Of a DNA stretch of 64,000 nucleotides, positions 18,226 to 27,422 are shown piece by piece; within the stretch, counting starts at the first letter, position 1, and each line of letters opens with the position of its first letter. The notes beneath the pieces are model-generated. The model was not told the origin of the DNA. It worked only from the letters and a program-made list of their open reading frames with translations, and did no database searches. The position numbers and the translations under genes are program-made. The DNA is from Pseudomonas sp. 7SR1 (GTDB lineage Bacteria > Pseudomonadota > Gammaproteobacteria > Pseudomonadales > Pseudomonadaceae), in assembly GCF_900156465.1 (NCBI RefSeq), contig NZ_LT707064.1, positions 4,913,001 to 4,977,000 on the forward strand. Direction: 5' to 3'.

Positions 18226-19643
18226 GTTTGAAAGCGTTCGTTCCGAGCTTGCTGGCCCTGGCGCTCAGCGCCTGCGCGGTGGGCCCGGACTACAAGGCAC
18301 CACAGACCGAGGCGGCGAATATCATCACCGCCACCGAAGGTGCCGCCGGCCAGAAGAACTTCGACCGGGCCCGTTTCGAAGGCATCTGGTGGCAGCAATT
18401 CGATGACCCGACACTCAATGCGCTGGTGAGCCGGTCCCTGGAAGGCAACCGCGAGCTGCGCGTAGCGTTCGCCCGCCTGCGGGCAGCCCGGGCGATTCGC
18501 GATGACGCCAGCAACGACGTCATGCCGACCATCACCAGCCGAGCCAGCAGCAACCTGGGTAAGGGCCAGATTCCCGGGCAAACCACCGACCGGGTCAATA
18601 CCGAGCGCTATGACCTGGGCCTGGACATGGCCTGGGAGCTGGACCTGTTCGGACGCATCCAGCGCAACCTGGAAGCCACCGATGCCGACCAGCAGGCCGC
18701 CGAAGCCGACCTCTATCAGCTGCAGGTGACCATGATCGCCGAGTTGGTGGACGCCTATGGGCAACTGCGCGGCGCTCAACTGCGGGAAAAAATCGCCCTG
18801 GCGAACCTCGAGAACCAGCAAGCCTCACGCAAGATCACCGAAAGCCTGCGCGATGCCGGCGTCGGCGATCAGCTCGACGTGGTACGCGCCGATGCGCGCC
18901 TGGCCTCGGTGGAAGCCAGCGTGCCGCAGCTGCAGGCCGAGCAGGTCCGCCAACGCAACCGCATCGCCACCTTGCTGGGCGAACGCCCGGACAAGCTGAG
19001 CGTCGACCTGAGCCCCAAGGAGCTTCCCGCCATCGCCAAGGCCCTGCCCATCGGCGATCCGGGTGAGCTGCTGCAACGGCGTCCGGACATCCTGAGCGCC
19101 GAACGCCAGCTGGCGGCTGCCACGGCGCGCATCGGCGTCGCCAAGGCCGACCTGTTCCCTCGGGTCAGCCTGAGCGGTTTCCTCGGCTTTACCGCCGGGC
19201 GCGGCTCGCAGATCGGCTCCTCGGCGGCCAACGCCTGGGCATTGGGGCCGAGCATTACCTGGGCCGCCTTCGACCTGGGCAGCGTGCGGGCCCGCCTGCG
19301 CGGTGCCAATGCCGAAGCGGAAGGCGCCCTGGCGTCCTACGAACAGCAAGTGCTGCTGGCCCTGGAGGAATCGGAAAACGCATTCAGCGACTACGGCAAG
19401 CGCCAGCAACGCCTGATCTCGCTGATTCGCCAGAGCGAATCGAGCCGCGCCGCCGCCGACCTGGCCGAAATCCGCTATCGCGAAGGCACCGTGGACTTCC
19501 TCGTGCTCCTCGACGCCCAGCGTGAACGCCTGGCCGCCGAAGACACCCAGGCCCAGGCCGAAGTGGACCTGTATCGCGGCATCGTCGCGATCTACAAGGC
19601 CCTGGGCGGTGGCTGGCAACCGGAAACCGTCGCCAGCAACTGA
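18222..19643 (+). CDS. oprN: RND outer membrane efflux lipoprotein OprN
   Basis: 473 residues of the NodT/OprM outer membrane factor family. The lipobox is ALSAC, with cysteine 18, followed by AVGPDYKAP. Two repeats of the efflux channel domain are present, with family segments WWQQFDDPTLNALVSRSLEGN, DLGLDMAWELDLFGRI, LLQRRPDILSAERQLAAATARIGVAKADLFPRVSLSG and RYREGTVDFLVLLDAQR. It forms the outer membrane exit duct for MexEF. Translation is coupled to mexF through the ATGA overlap. Two hairpins, the second followed by eight Ts, lie downstream and close the operon. Confidence 0.9.
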   Translation: MSLKAFVPSLLALALSACAVGPDYKAPQTEAANIITATEGAAGQKNFDRARFEGIWWQQFDDPTLNALVSRSLEGNRELRVAFARLRAARAIRDDASNDVMPTITSRASSNLGKGQIPGQTTDRVNTERYDLGLDMAWELDLFGRIQRNLEATDADQQAAEADLYQLQVTMIAELVDAYGQLRGAQLREKIALANLENQQASRKITESLRDAGVGDQLDVVRADARLASVEASVPQLQAEQVRQRNRIATLLGERPDKLSVDLSPKELPAIAKALPIGDPGELLQRRPDILSAERQLAAATARIGVAKADLFPRVSLSGFLGFTAGRGSQIGSSAANAWALGPSITWAAFDLGSVRARLRGANAEAEGALASYEQQVLLALEESENAFSDYGKRQQRLISLIRQSESSRAAADLAEIRYREGTVDFLVLLDAQRERLAAEDTQAQAEVDLYRGIVAIYKALGGGWQPETVASN

Positions 19644-19666
19644 CCGATCCCGGCCGACAGAGCTCC

Positions 19667-19730
19667 TTTGGTTGGCCGCAACCAACCAAATATTGGCCTC
19701 GTATCCCATCTGGATGCGGGGCTTTTTTTT
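19667..19730 (+). terminator. Double hairpin terminator after oprN
   Basis: The first element is a perfect 9-bp inverted repeat TTTGGTTGG / CCAACCAAA (19667-19690). The second is a weaker GC-rich hairpin (CCCATC...GATGCGGG, 19705-19720) followed by a run of eight Ts. It lies 24 bp after the oprN stop. Confidence 0.7.
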
Positions 19731-19917
19731 GGTTCTTCACCGATTGCCTGGCTGCCCTCCTTTGCCTCTACGCGCCGGCGCCGTCACACCGACGGCCCGA
19801 ACACGATCGCACAGGCCGAAGCCCACGAATAATGGCGAAATGGCACAGGGTTTGACTCAGGCTCTTGCCTGGTCGAAGCTTGCGACATTTCACGCTACCT
19901 GGTCATGGATTTCCTGT

Positions 19918-20973
19918 ATGCCCTCGCTTCGCCGCTATGCGCTTATCAGCCTGCTCGTGCTATTGGTCATCGTTGTGGGCACCCTGTGGCTGCGCAGCAC
20001 CACCCCGCAGATCCCGGAAGCGGTCAAGCGTGGCTACAGCGAGGCACTGGAACAGGCGCGCAACGGCCAGCCTGGCGCGGCACGGATGCTATACCAGCAA
20101 CTGGGTCGCCCTGACCTGTCGCCCAAGCGCCGGGTATGGCTGCACGCCGAGCTGCCCAACTACCCAAGCCCCCAGGCCCTGAAACTGGCGGATGCGGACC
20201 TGCACAGCGAATCGGCGGACGTGCGTCGGGCAGCCATCGGCAGCATCATCGGGCTGGTGCCGGCGAACCAGCGCACCCTGCTGCTGGGGCCATTGCTCGA
20301 GGACAACGAGCCTGAAGTACGGTTTGCCGCCGTGAATGCACTGCTGGGCCTGTCACCCGATGACCTGGGCTTGTATTTCGGTGCCATGCAGCTGGCCATC
20401 GACACTTGGAAGCAGGTACTCCAGGACGGCCCGCAAACCAGTGAGTCCCTGTATCAGCTTGCCCGCCTGTACCTGCACAACGCCCAGCTGGACAAGGCCC
20501 GACAAGCCCTGGAACAGGCCTTGAAGCTCAAGCCGGACAACCTGCCGGCACTGGTCATGCAGGTCGAAGTGCTGGACAAACTGGGCCAGGGCGATGCCGC
20601 GCGCAAATTGCTCGCCCGAGAGTTGCAAGCCCAGCCGGAATCGGCTTATCTGCAACATGCGCTGGGCATGTGGTTGCTGCAGCATGGCCAGACCGAATAC
20701 GCCGTGCTCGGCTTGGCGAAAGCGGTGGAACTGGAGCCGGAAAACCGTCATTACCGTTATGACCTCGCCACCACTCTTCACGCCGAGAATGAGGTGGAAG
20801 CGGCGCAAAAGCAGTTGCAGGAGATCGTCCAGCGCTACCCCGCCGACCGCAAGGCGCGGGTCCTGCTGATCAATTACTGGAAGGAAACCGGTCAGTTGCA
20901 GCATGTCCAGGTTCTGTTGGCGAAACTGGAACAACTGAACCCCGACGACCCGGCGTTGCAGCAGGCCTGGTGA
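19918..20973 (+). CDS. Membrane-anchored TPR/HEAT-type repeat protein
   Basis: 351 residues starting MPSLRRYALISLLVLLV, with an N-terminal membrane anchor at about residues 7-24. The mid-part resembles HEAT-like repeats (SADVRRAAIGSIIGLV; EPEVRFAAVNALLGL), and the second half contains three to four TPR units (SESLYQLARLYLHNAQLDKARQALEQALKLKPDN; LQHALGMWLLQHGQTEYAVLGLAKAVELEPEN). Such proteins act as scaffolds in the periplasm. The open frame runs on upstream into oprN, but this ATG is the first to give a sensible anchor. It stands between mexEF-oprN and the KaiC cluster; its function is unknown. Confidence 0.75.
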   Translation: MPSLRRYALISLLVLLVIVVGTLWLRSTTPQIPEAVKRGYSEALEQARNGQPGAARMLYQQLGRPDLSPKRRVWLHAELPNYPSPQALKLADADLHSESADVRRAAIGSIIGLVPANQRTLLLGPLLEDNEPEVRFAAVNALLGLSPDDLGLYFGAMQLAIDTWKQVLQDGPQTSESLYQLARLYLHNAQLDKARQALEQALKLKPDNLPALVMQVEVLDKLGQGDAARKLLARELQAQPESAYLQHALGMWLLQHGQTEYAVLGLAKAVELEPENRHYRYDLATTLHAENEVEAAQKQLQEIVQRYPADRKARVLLINYWKETGQLQHVQVLLAKLEQLNPDDPALQQAW

Positions 20974-21165
20974 GGGTGCAAGCCATGATTCCCTGGCGGG
21001 CGATCGGGTGATGTCCGACAGCCGGAAACACCGAATCAAGGCTCGAAGTCGTCGACAGTGTCACACAAGCAAGCAGAGGAAGCGGAACCGCTATCGCCGC
21101 CAACGGTCAAGTAATGAGGCGGTTCATTTCAGGCTCTACCCGGCCTGCCGCCCACTTCCCTGGTC

Positions 21166-22683
21166 ATGAGAGGGCTCTTTTTGTCTACATCCAACGAGTT
21201 GATCAGCGCAAAAGCCGCTACCGGCATTGAAGGGCTGGACGATGTCCTTTGCGGTGGCCTGTCCCGCGGTCATGTGTTCCTGCTTGAAGGGGAACCGGGG
21301 ACCGGCAAAACCACGGTCGCCTTGCATTTCCTGCTGGCGGGCGCCCGGGCCGGCGAGCGATCCTTGTACATCACCCTATCGGAAACCGAACGGGAACTGC
21401 GTCAGGGTGCCGCCTCCCACGGCTGGGAGATGGATGACAACATTGTCATTTTCGAGCTGACCCCGCCAGAAAGCCTGCTCAACGCCGAGCACCAGCAAAG
21501 CCTGCTGTATTCTTCGGACCTCGAGCTGGGGGAAGCCACCCGGCAAATCTTCGAAGTGGTGGAACGGGTCAAGCCGACCCGGGTGGTGCTCGACAGCCTG
21601 TCGGAGATCCGCCTGCTGGCCCAGAGTTCGTTGCGCTATCGCCGCCAGATCCTGGCGATCAAGCATTACTTCGTGCGCTACGACGCCACGGTGCTTTTGC
21701 TCGACGACCTGACCACGGAGTCCCTGGACAAGACCGTCCACAGCGTTGCCCACGGGGTGATTCGCCTGGAAGAACTGACCCCCACCTATGGCGCCGAGCG
21801 ACGCCGGATCCGGGTGGTCAAGTATCGCGGACAGAAGTACCGCGGCGGTTACCATGATTTCACCATCATGACCGACGGCGTGCACGTCTTCCCACGACTG
21901 GTGGCCGCCGAACACCGCGGGCAATACAACCGCCGGCAACTCTCCAGCGGCATCGCACAAATGGACGCCTTGCTGGGCGGCGGTATCGAAACCGGTTCCA
22001 GCACCTTGATCCTGGGCCCGGCAGGTACCGGCAAATCGCTGATTGCGCTGATCTTCGCTGCTGCCGCGGTGAATCGTGGCGAGCACGCCGCGCTATTCAT
22101 CTTCGACGAGGAACTGGGCCTGTTGTACGAGCGGATGAAAAACATCGGCATCGACCTGCAGGCGCTCCAGGACACCGGCAGGTTATTGATCGACCAGGTG
22201 GACGCCGCCGAACTGTCTCCCGGCGAGTTCTCCCACCGGGTGCGTCGTTGCGTCGATGACGGCAACATCAAGACCGTGGTGATCGACAGCATCAACGGCT
22301 ATCAGGCAGCCATGCCGGAGGAAAATGCCCTGGTGCTGCATATGCATGAGCTGCTGCTCTACCTCAACCGCAAGGGCGCGGCGACCTACATGACCGTCGC
22401 GCAACACGGCCTGGTGGGCGACATGCAGGCGCCAGTGGACATCACTTACCTGGCCGACACGGTGATCCTGCTGCGTTACTTCGAAGCGCTGGGCAAGGTT
22501 CGCCGAGCGATCTCCATCATCAAGAAACGCACCGGCAGCCATGAATCCACTATCCGCGAATACCGTATCGGCAACCAGGGCATGACCATCGGCGAGCCGC
22601 TGGAGGCCTTCCAGGGTGTATTGCGCGGTGTGCCAACCTACATGGGAGCGGACAATCCGTTGCTCAAGGACGACATCCAGTGA
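21166..22683 (+). CDS. KaiC-like double-domain ATPase
   Basis: 505 residues with two RecA-like KaiC domains: Walker A1 GEPGTGKTT at 42-50 and Walker A2 GPAGTGKS at 284-291, with LDSLSEIR and IDSINGYQ as the Walker B strands. The region after the second domain (DTVILLRYFE...GKVRRAISIIKKRTGSHE) aligns with the C-terminus of cyanobacterial KaiC. At the KaiC Ser431/Thr432 positions I read Thr427-Tyr428. It overlaps the following kinase by 4 bp (GTGA), so the two are coupled. An alternative TTG start at 21181 has a better ribosome site (GAGG, spacing 7) than the ATG used here. No KaiA or KaiB is present; it probably signals through the adjacent kinases. Confidence 0.88.
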   Translation: MRGLFLSTSNELISAKAATGIEGLDDVLCGGLSRGHVFLLEGEPGTGKTTVALHFLLAGARAGERSLYITLSETERELRQGAASHGWEMDDNIVIFELTPPESLLNAEHQQSLLYSSDLELGEATRQIFEVVERVKPTRVVLDSLSEIRLLAQSSLRYRRQILAIKHYFVRYDATVLLLDDLTTESLDKTVHSVAHGVIRLEELTPTYGAERRRIRVVKYRGQKYRGGYHDFTIMTDGVHVFPRLVAAEHRGQYNRRQLSSGIAQMDALLGGGIETGSSTLILGPAGTGKSLIALIFAAAAVNRGEHAALFIFDEELGLLYERMKNIGIDLQALQDTGRLLIDQVDAAELSPGEFSHRVRRCVDDGNIKTVVIDSINGYQAAMPEENALVLHMHELLLYLNRKGAATYMTVAQHGLVGDMQAPVDITYLADTVILLRYFEALGKVRRAISIIKKRTGSHESTIREYRIGNQGMTIGEPLEAFQGVLRGVPTYMGADNPLLKDDIQ

Positions 22684-24350
22684 CGTTAGCGGAACCCTTG
22701 TCCGAGCGGGCGTTGATCCTCGCCCCGCTGGGAAGGGACAGTCAGATTGCCTTGATGATCCTCAATGAAGCCGGTTTTGCCGGCCTCATCTGCCGTCATC
22801 TGGGGCAATTGTGCGAAGAATTGGAGAAAGGCGCCGGCTTGTTGGTGATTTCCTCGGAGGCCCTGGTGGGGCCGGACTTGGAGACGCTGTTCCTGGAGAT
22901 CGAACAACAGCCCGCCTGGTCCGACCTGCCCATCGTCCTGCTGACCCATCACGGTGGCCCGGAACAGAACCCGGCGGCACGCATCGGCATGCAGCTGGGC
23001 AACGTGACCTTCCTGGAACGCCCTTTCCACCCCGTGACCCTGGTCAGCCTGGTGACCACCGCCCTGCGCGGCCGCCGAAGGCAATACGAAGCCCGGGACC
23101 GCCTGATCGACCTCAGCAACAGTGAATTGCGCCTGCAAAATACCCTCGAAACCCTCGAGCAGCAGGTAGAGGAACGTACCGCACAACTGCGCCACAACGA
23201 AGAAGCCCTGCGCCAGTCACAGAAAATGGAAGCGGTGGGCCAGCTCACCGGCGGCATCGCCCACGACTTCAACAACATGCTCACCGGCATCATCGGCAGC
23301 CTGGAGCTGCTGCGTCGCCGCCTCGCCCGCGGCCGCACCGAAGACCTGGACAGCCTGATCGACCTGGGCGTGACCTCCGCCAACCGCGCCGCCGGCCTGA
23401 CCCATCGCCTGCTGGCTTTCTCGCGTCGCCAATCGCTGGACCCCAAGGCCGTACAGATGAACACCCTCGTACTGTCCATGGGAGAACTGTTGCAACGCAG
23501 CCTCAACGAAAGCATCCGGCTGGACATGCACCTGGACAATCAACTGTGGATCGCCGAAGCCGACCCCAATCAATTGGAAAGCGCCCTGCTCAACCTGGTG
23601 CTCAACGCCCGGGACGCCATGCCCGATGGCGGTAAACTCGTGGTGAAGACCTACAACCAGTACCTGGATACCGGGTTCACCGACGCCTACACCAACCTCG
23701 AACCCGGCGATTACGTGGTATTGAGCGTCCAGGACACCGGTTGCGGGATGCCCGAGGCGGTCGTCAGTCGTGCCTTCGACCCTTTCTTCACCACCAAGCC
23801 CATCGGCCAGGGTACCGGGCTGGGCCTGTCAATGATCTATGGCTTCAGCAAGCAATCCCACGGCCATGTGACCATCGACAGCGTTGTCGGCCAGGGCACC
23901 ACGGTCAACCTGTACCTGCCGCGCTTCAAGGGTGAAGAGGTGCAAGAGCCCAAGGTCGATGCCCAGCACACCCCCCATGCCCAGGATGGCGAGACCGTGC
24001 TGATCGTCGAAGACGATCCGGCGGTTCGGGTGCTGGTCAGCGCGGTACTGAGTGAATTGGGCTACACGTTCCTCGAAGCTGCCGACGCCAATGGCGCGAT
24101 ACCGATTCTCCAATCAGACCAGCGCATCGATCTGCTGGTCAGCGACGTGGGCCTGCCGGGCATGAACGGGCGGCAACTGGCGGAAATCGGCCGGCAGATA
24201 CGCCCGGACCTGCGGGTGCTGTTCATCACCGGTTACGCCGAACATGCCGCGGTAAGGGGTGGTTTCCTCGATCCGGGCATGCAGATGATCACCAAGCCGT
24301 TCACCTTCGACTTGCTGACCGCCAAGGTACGGGAAATGATCCGGGCCTGA
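22680..24350 (+). CDS. Hybrid sensor histidine kinase with C-terminal receiver
   Basis: 556 residues, GTG start overlapping the KaiC stop. Residues 10-130 look like a receiver-fold domain without the normal phospho-acceptor (pseudo-receiver). A coiled coil (140-185) leads to the H-box [11 protein letters not shown] with His195. The ATPase domain follows with [14 protein letters not shown] and GTGLGLS. A true receiver occupies 437-556, with acidic pocket VEDD and phospho-acceptor Asp489 ([11 protein letters not shown]). No membrane segment is visible, so it is cytoplasmic and well placed to read the KaiC-like partner. It converges with the minus-strand block. Confidence 0.9.
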   Translation: MTLAEPLSERALILAPLGRDSQIALMILNEAGFAGLICRHLGQLCEELEKGAGLLVISSEALVGPDLETLFLEIEQQPAWSDLPIVLLTHHGGPEQNPAARIGMQLGNVTFLERPFHPVTLVSLVTTALRGRRRQYEARDRLIDLSNSELRLQNTLETLEQQVEERTAQLRHNEEALRQSQKMEAVGQLTGGIAHDFNNMLTGIIGSLELLRRRLARGRTEDLDSLIDLGVTSANRAAGLTHRLLAFSRRQSLDPKAVQMNTLVLSMGELLQRSLNESIRLDMHLDNQLWIAEADPNQLESALLNLVLNARDAMPDGGKLVVKTYNQYLDTGFTDAYTNLEPGDYVVLSVQDTGCGMPEAVVSRAFDPFFTTKPIGQGTGLGLSMIYGFSKQSHGHVTIDSVVGQGTTVNLYLPRFKGEEVQEPKVDAQHTPHAQDGETVLIVEDDPAVRVLVSAVLSELGYTFLEAADANGAIPILQSDQRIDLLVSDVGLPGMNGRQLAEIGRQIRPDLRVLFITGYAEHAAVRGGFLDPGMQMITKPFTFDLLTAKVREMIRA

Positions 24351-24381
24351 GCGGCCCGGACTTACCGGCGATGCATGAAGA

Positions 24382-24759
24382 TCAGGACAGCATGGTGCGC
24401 ATGATGGCCTGCAGCTCATCCAGCTTGAAGGGTTTGCCCAGAATGGGGGCCGTGCGGGTGATGGGACTGTCGGTTTCCTGGATCTCCGCGGCATACCCGC
24501 TGATGAAGATCACCTTCAGGTCAGGGCGCAACCTGACGGCAGGCTCGGCGATCTGTACCCCGGAAATGCCGCCTGGCAGACGAAAATCAGTGATCATCAT
24601 GTCCAGGTGGGGCTTGCTTGCCAGGATCTCGAAGGCCTTTTCACCGTTCTCGGCCTCCAGCACCCGATACCCTTCGCCCGACAGGTAGGCGGACAACACC
24701 GTCATGATCGACGGGTCGTCCTCGACGATCAGTACAACATCTTGCGCATCTTCACTCAT
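24382..24759 (-). CDS. Single-domain response regulator
   Basis: 125 residues, a lone receiver domain: acidic pocket EDDP at the N-terminus, phospho-acceptor Asp58 (ITDFRLPGG), ISGYA and the conserved lysine in GKPFK. No output domain, so it acts as a phosphorelay intermediate or protein-binding switch. The ATG at 24759 overlaps the upstream kinase stop by 8 bp; a longer start at 24807 would lie further inside the kinase gene and is less likely. Last gene of the minus-strand signalling operon. Confidence 0.88.
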   Translation of the reverse strand: MSEDAQDVVLIVEDDPSIMTVLSAYLSGEGYRVLEAENGEKAFEILASKPHLDMMITDFRLPGGISGVQIAEPAVRLRPDLKVIFISGYAAEIQETDSPITRTAPILGKPFKLDELQAIMRTMLS

Positions 24760-26026
24760 GAGAAGCCTTTGTTCGATCAATAGCTGCTGATACGACCGTA
24801 GGGTCACTCAGAGGTTGCGTCGGCCCGACAGTTTTCTGCAGGGGCAGACAAACGCGAAACAAGGCCCCTTCGTTGAGGCGGCTGTCGACCGTGATGGTGC
24901 CACCGTGGGCGGTCACGATCTGCTCGGAAATGAACAGCCCCAGCCCCAGGCCGGCGGAGACAGCCTTGGACGTCACCCGCTCGAACTGCTGGAAGATGCG
25001 CTTCTGGTTCTCTTCGCTGATGCCGATGCCGCGGTCCTGGACTTCGACGCAGGCATGCTCAGGCGTCTGGTAGACACGCACGTCGATGGGACCTTTGCCG
25101 CCATAGCGCAACGCGTTGGTCAAAAGGTTCGACACCACCTGTTCGATCCTGAACTCATCCCAATGGCCTTCCACCGAGGGTTCGGCGGTGTAGGTCAACG
25201 AGCATTCAGCCGCCATGAGCTGCGGCTGGAAGTTGCGCAGCAGGTTTTCCACCAGCGTGCCCAGGTTGAAACGAGTCGGACGGATGGACAGTTTTCCGGT
25301 ACGAATCCGCGACACATCCAGCATGTCTTCGATCAGGCGGATCAAGCTCTTGATCTGACGCTCGTCGCGCTCGACCATCGCCCTCACCTTGTCCAGGCTG
25401 AATGCCGCGGCATTGTCCCGGGCCAAGTGCATCTTGCGCAGTTGAGTCTCCAGGATCAGGCCATTGAGGGGCGTACGCACCTCATGGGCCACGATGGACA
25501 TGAAATCGTCACGCATGCGCACCGCCTGTTCGAGTTCGCCGCGGGTGGCCTGCAACTGCTGCAGCAGGACTTCCTGTTCCCGGCGACTCTCTTGCAGGGC
25601 AACGACCTGCTCCTTAACAGCCTTTTTCTGGCGATAAAGCTCCACGAACACGTTGACCTTGCTTCTGACGGCATGGGTGTCCAATGGTTTGTGCAGGAAA
25701 TCCACCGCGCCGTTCTCATAGCCGGTGAACGCATAGTTACGCTCACGACCGGCGGCGCTGACGAAAATGATGGGAATGCTGCGGGTCTTCTCCGTGCCGC
25801 GCATCAGTTCGGCCAGTTCGAAGCCGTTCATCTCCGGCATCTGCACATCGATAATCGCCAATGCGAAGTCGTGTTGCAGCAGCAGGGACAGCGCCTGGTC
25901 AGCCGACAGCGCCTTGAAGACCTCGCGGTTGTCCCCCTTGATCAGCGCCTCCAGAGCCAACAGATTTTCCGGCAGATCGTCGACGATCAGCAGTTTGGCT
26001 TGAATCTCTCTTGGCATCTCGTTCAT
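24752..26026 (-). CDS. Receiver-histidine kinase (REC-HisKA-HATPase)
   Basis: 424 residues. A receiver domain comes first (VDDLPEN pocket, Asp60 in IIDVQMPEMNG, lysine in HKPLD). A coiled coil of residues 130-170 follows, then the H-box IVAHEVRTPLNG with His181 and the ATPase domain (NLLTNALRYGG, DRGIGIS, GLGLGLFIS). There are no membrane segments. A receiver in front of a kinase means its activity is probably controlled by phosphotransfer from another kinase, such as the large CHASE3 hybrid encoded upstream. It overlaps cheB by 4 bp and the response regulator by 8 bp. Confidence 0.9.
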   Translation of the reverse strand: MNEMPREIQAKLLIVDDLPENLLALEALIKGDNREVFKALSADQALSLLLQHDFALAIIDVQMPEMNGFELAELMRGTEKTRSIPIIFVSAAGRERNYAFTGYENGAVDFLHKPLDTHAVRSKVNVFVELYRQKKAVKEQVVALQESRREQEVLLQQLQATRGELEQAVRMRDDFMSIVAHEVRTPLNGLILETQLRKMHLARDNAAAFSLDKVRAMVERDERQIKSLIRLIEDMLDVSRIRTGKLSIRPTRFNLGTLVENLLRNFQPQLMAAECSLTYTAEPSVEGHWDEFRIEQVVSNLLTNALRYGGKGPIDVRVYQTPEHACVEVQDRGIGISEENQKRIFQQFERVTSKAVSAGLGLGLFISEQIVTAHGGTITVDSRLNEGALFRVCLPLQKTVGPTQPLSDPTVVSAAIDRTKASHE

Positions 26027-26610
26027 TCCAACCCGGCCAGCAATTCGCTGATGCCTTGTAAAGTAAGGATGTGGTCCGGCTCGTGCAGCGCCAACGCCGC
26101 CTCGGGCATGGTCGGGACCTGGGCTTGTGCGGGGTCCTGGACAACCGTGACGCCGCCCAGGGCCTTGACCCGGGCCAGGCCCTGGGCACCGTCGTCATTG
26201 GCCCCCGTCAGCACGACCGCCAGCAGGTTCGGGCCGTATACATCGGCGGCGGATTCGAACAGCACGTCAATGGACGGCCGGGAATGATGCACCGGTGCCT
26301 CCAGGCTCAACGACAGGCTGCGATCGGCCTCCACCGACAAGTGATAACCCGGCGTGGCGAAGTACAGGGTGCCAGGCTGGATGTCCTGCTTGTCCCGCGC
26401 CTCCTCCACCGGTATCGCCAGGCGATGGCCGAAGACCTGGGCCAATTGGCTGTCACGCTCGTCGGGCAGGTGCAATACCGCCAGCACAGGTATGCCAAAG
26501 CCCGGGCGCAATTGCCCGAACACCTTGAGCAGCGCCTCGACCCCGCCGGCTGAAGCACCGACCACAATGGCCTCGACCGCAGGCCAGGACCCATCCCTCG
26601 TCTGGTTCAT
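26023..26610 (-). CDS. CheB-type methylesterase domain protein without receiver
   Basis: 195 residues forming only the CheB catalytic domain. The catalytic triad is visible as Ser20 (GASAGG), His47 (LHLPDERDS) and Asp140 (TGANDDGA). Normal CheB has an N-terminal receiver that inhibits the esterase until phosphorylated; it is missing here, so regulation must differ. In chemotaxis CheB removes glutamyl methyl esters from receptors, but no receptor is encoded in this operon. It overlaps cheR and the downstream kinase by 4 bp each, implying a tightly balanced pair. Confidence 0.88.
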   Translation of the reverse strand: MNQTRDGSWPAVEAIVVGASAGGVEALLKVFGQLRPGFGIPVLAVLHLPDERDSQLAQVFGHRLAIPVEEARDKQDIQPGTLYFATPGYHLSVEADRSLSLSLEAPVHHSRPSIDVLFESAADVYGPNLLAVVLTGANDDGAQGLARVKALGGVTVVQDPAQAQVPTMPEAALALHEPDHILTLQGISELLAGLE

Positions 26611-27422
26611 AACTTGCGATAGATCCGTTCCTGTTTGACCAACGGCTCGAATTGCTTGCCGAACGTTGAAAAATCCAGGGTTTCCTTGCTGCCCAACACA
26701 AGAAAGCCTCGGTGGCAGAGCGACTCGTGGAATAACCCAAAGGCGCGATCTTGCAACTTCTTGTTGAAATATATCAATACGTTACGACAGGAAATTAACT
26801 GTGTTTCTGAAAAAACACTGTCCGTCGCCAGGCTATGATCAGCGAAAGTCACGTTCTCGCACAGTGTCTTGTCGAACATGGCGTAATCGTAGGCAGCAGT
26901 GTAGTAGTCGGCAAACGATCGACGCCCGCCGGCACGCTGGTAATTCTGGGTGTAGCTCCTGACGCTTTCCAGGGAAAAAATGCCCTGCTTGGCTTTTTCC
27001 AGCGACCTGGGATTGATATCGGTGGCATAGATCAAGGTACGGTCCAGCAAGCCCTCCTCCCGCAGCAGGATCGCCATGGAGTAGACCTCTTCCCCCGTGC
27101 TGCAACCGGCAATCCAGATCTTGATGGAAGGATAGGTCTTGAGCAGCGGCACGACTTCCTCGCGGATAGCCAGGAAGTGCGACGGGTCGCGGAACATCTC
27201 GCTGACCGGAATCGTCAGCAACTGCAAAAGCTGCATGAAAATGCCCGGGTCGTGCAGCACCCGTTCCTGGAGCGCCGAAATGGTCCGGCATTCGAACTGG
27301 CTCAGGGCATGCAGTACCCGGCGCTTGATGGAAGCACCGGAGTAATCCCGGAAATCATAGCTGTACTTGAGGTAGATCGCTTCGATCAACAACCGAAGCT
27401 CAATGTCAGTGTCACGTTCCAC
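26607..27422 (-). CDS. CheR-type protein-glutamate methyltransferase
   Basis: 271 residues from a GTG start at 27422, which shares its first base with the TAG stop of the upstream hybrid kinase (TAGTG). The longer open frame would begin inside the kinase gene and is rejected. The N-terminal helical CheR domain (YSYDFRDYSGASIKRRV) is followed by the SAM-binding fold with WIAGCSTGEEVYSMA near 103-117 and ATDINPRSLEKA. The CISCRNVLIYF-type segment (QLISCRNVLIYFNKKLQ) is near the end. It methylates glutamates; the likely targets are coiled-coil parts of the neighbouring sensor kinase, which is an inference. Confidence 0.88.
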   Translation of the reverse strand: MERDTDIELRLLIEAIYLKYSYDFRDYSGASIKRRVLHALSQFECRTISALQERVLHDPGIFMQLLQLLTIPVSEMFRDPSHFLAIREEVVPLLKTYPSIKIWIAGCSTGEEVYSMAILLREEGLLDRTLIYATDINPRSLEKAKQGIFSLESVRSYTQNYQRAGGRRSFADYYTAAYDYAMFDKTLCENVTFADHSLATDSVFSETQLISCRNVLIYFNKKLQDRAFGLFHESLCHRGFLVLGSKETLDFSTFGKQFEPLVKQERIYRKL

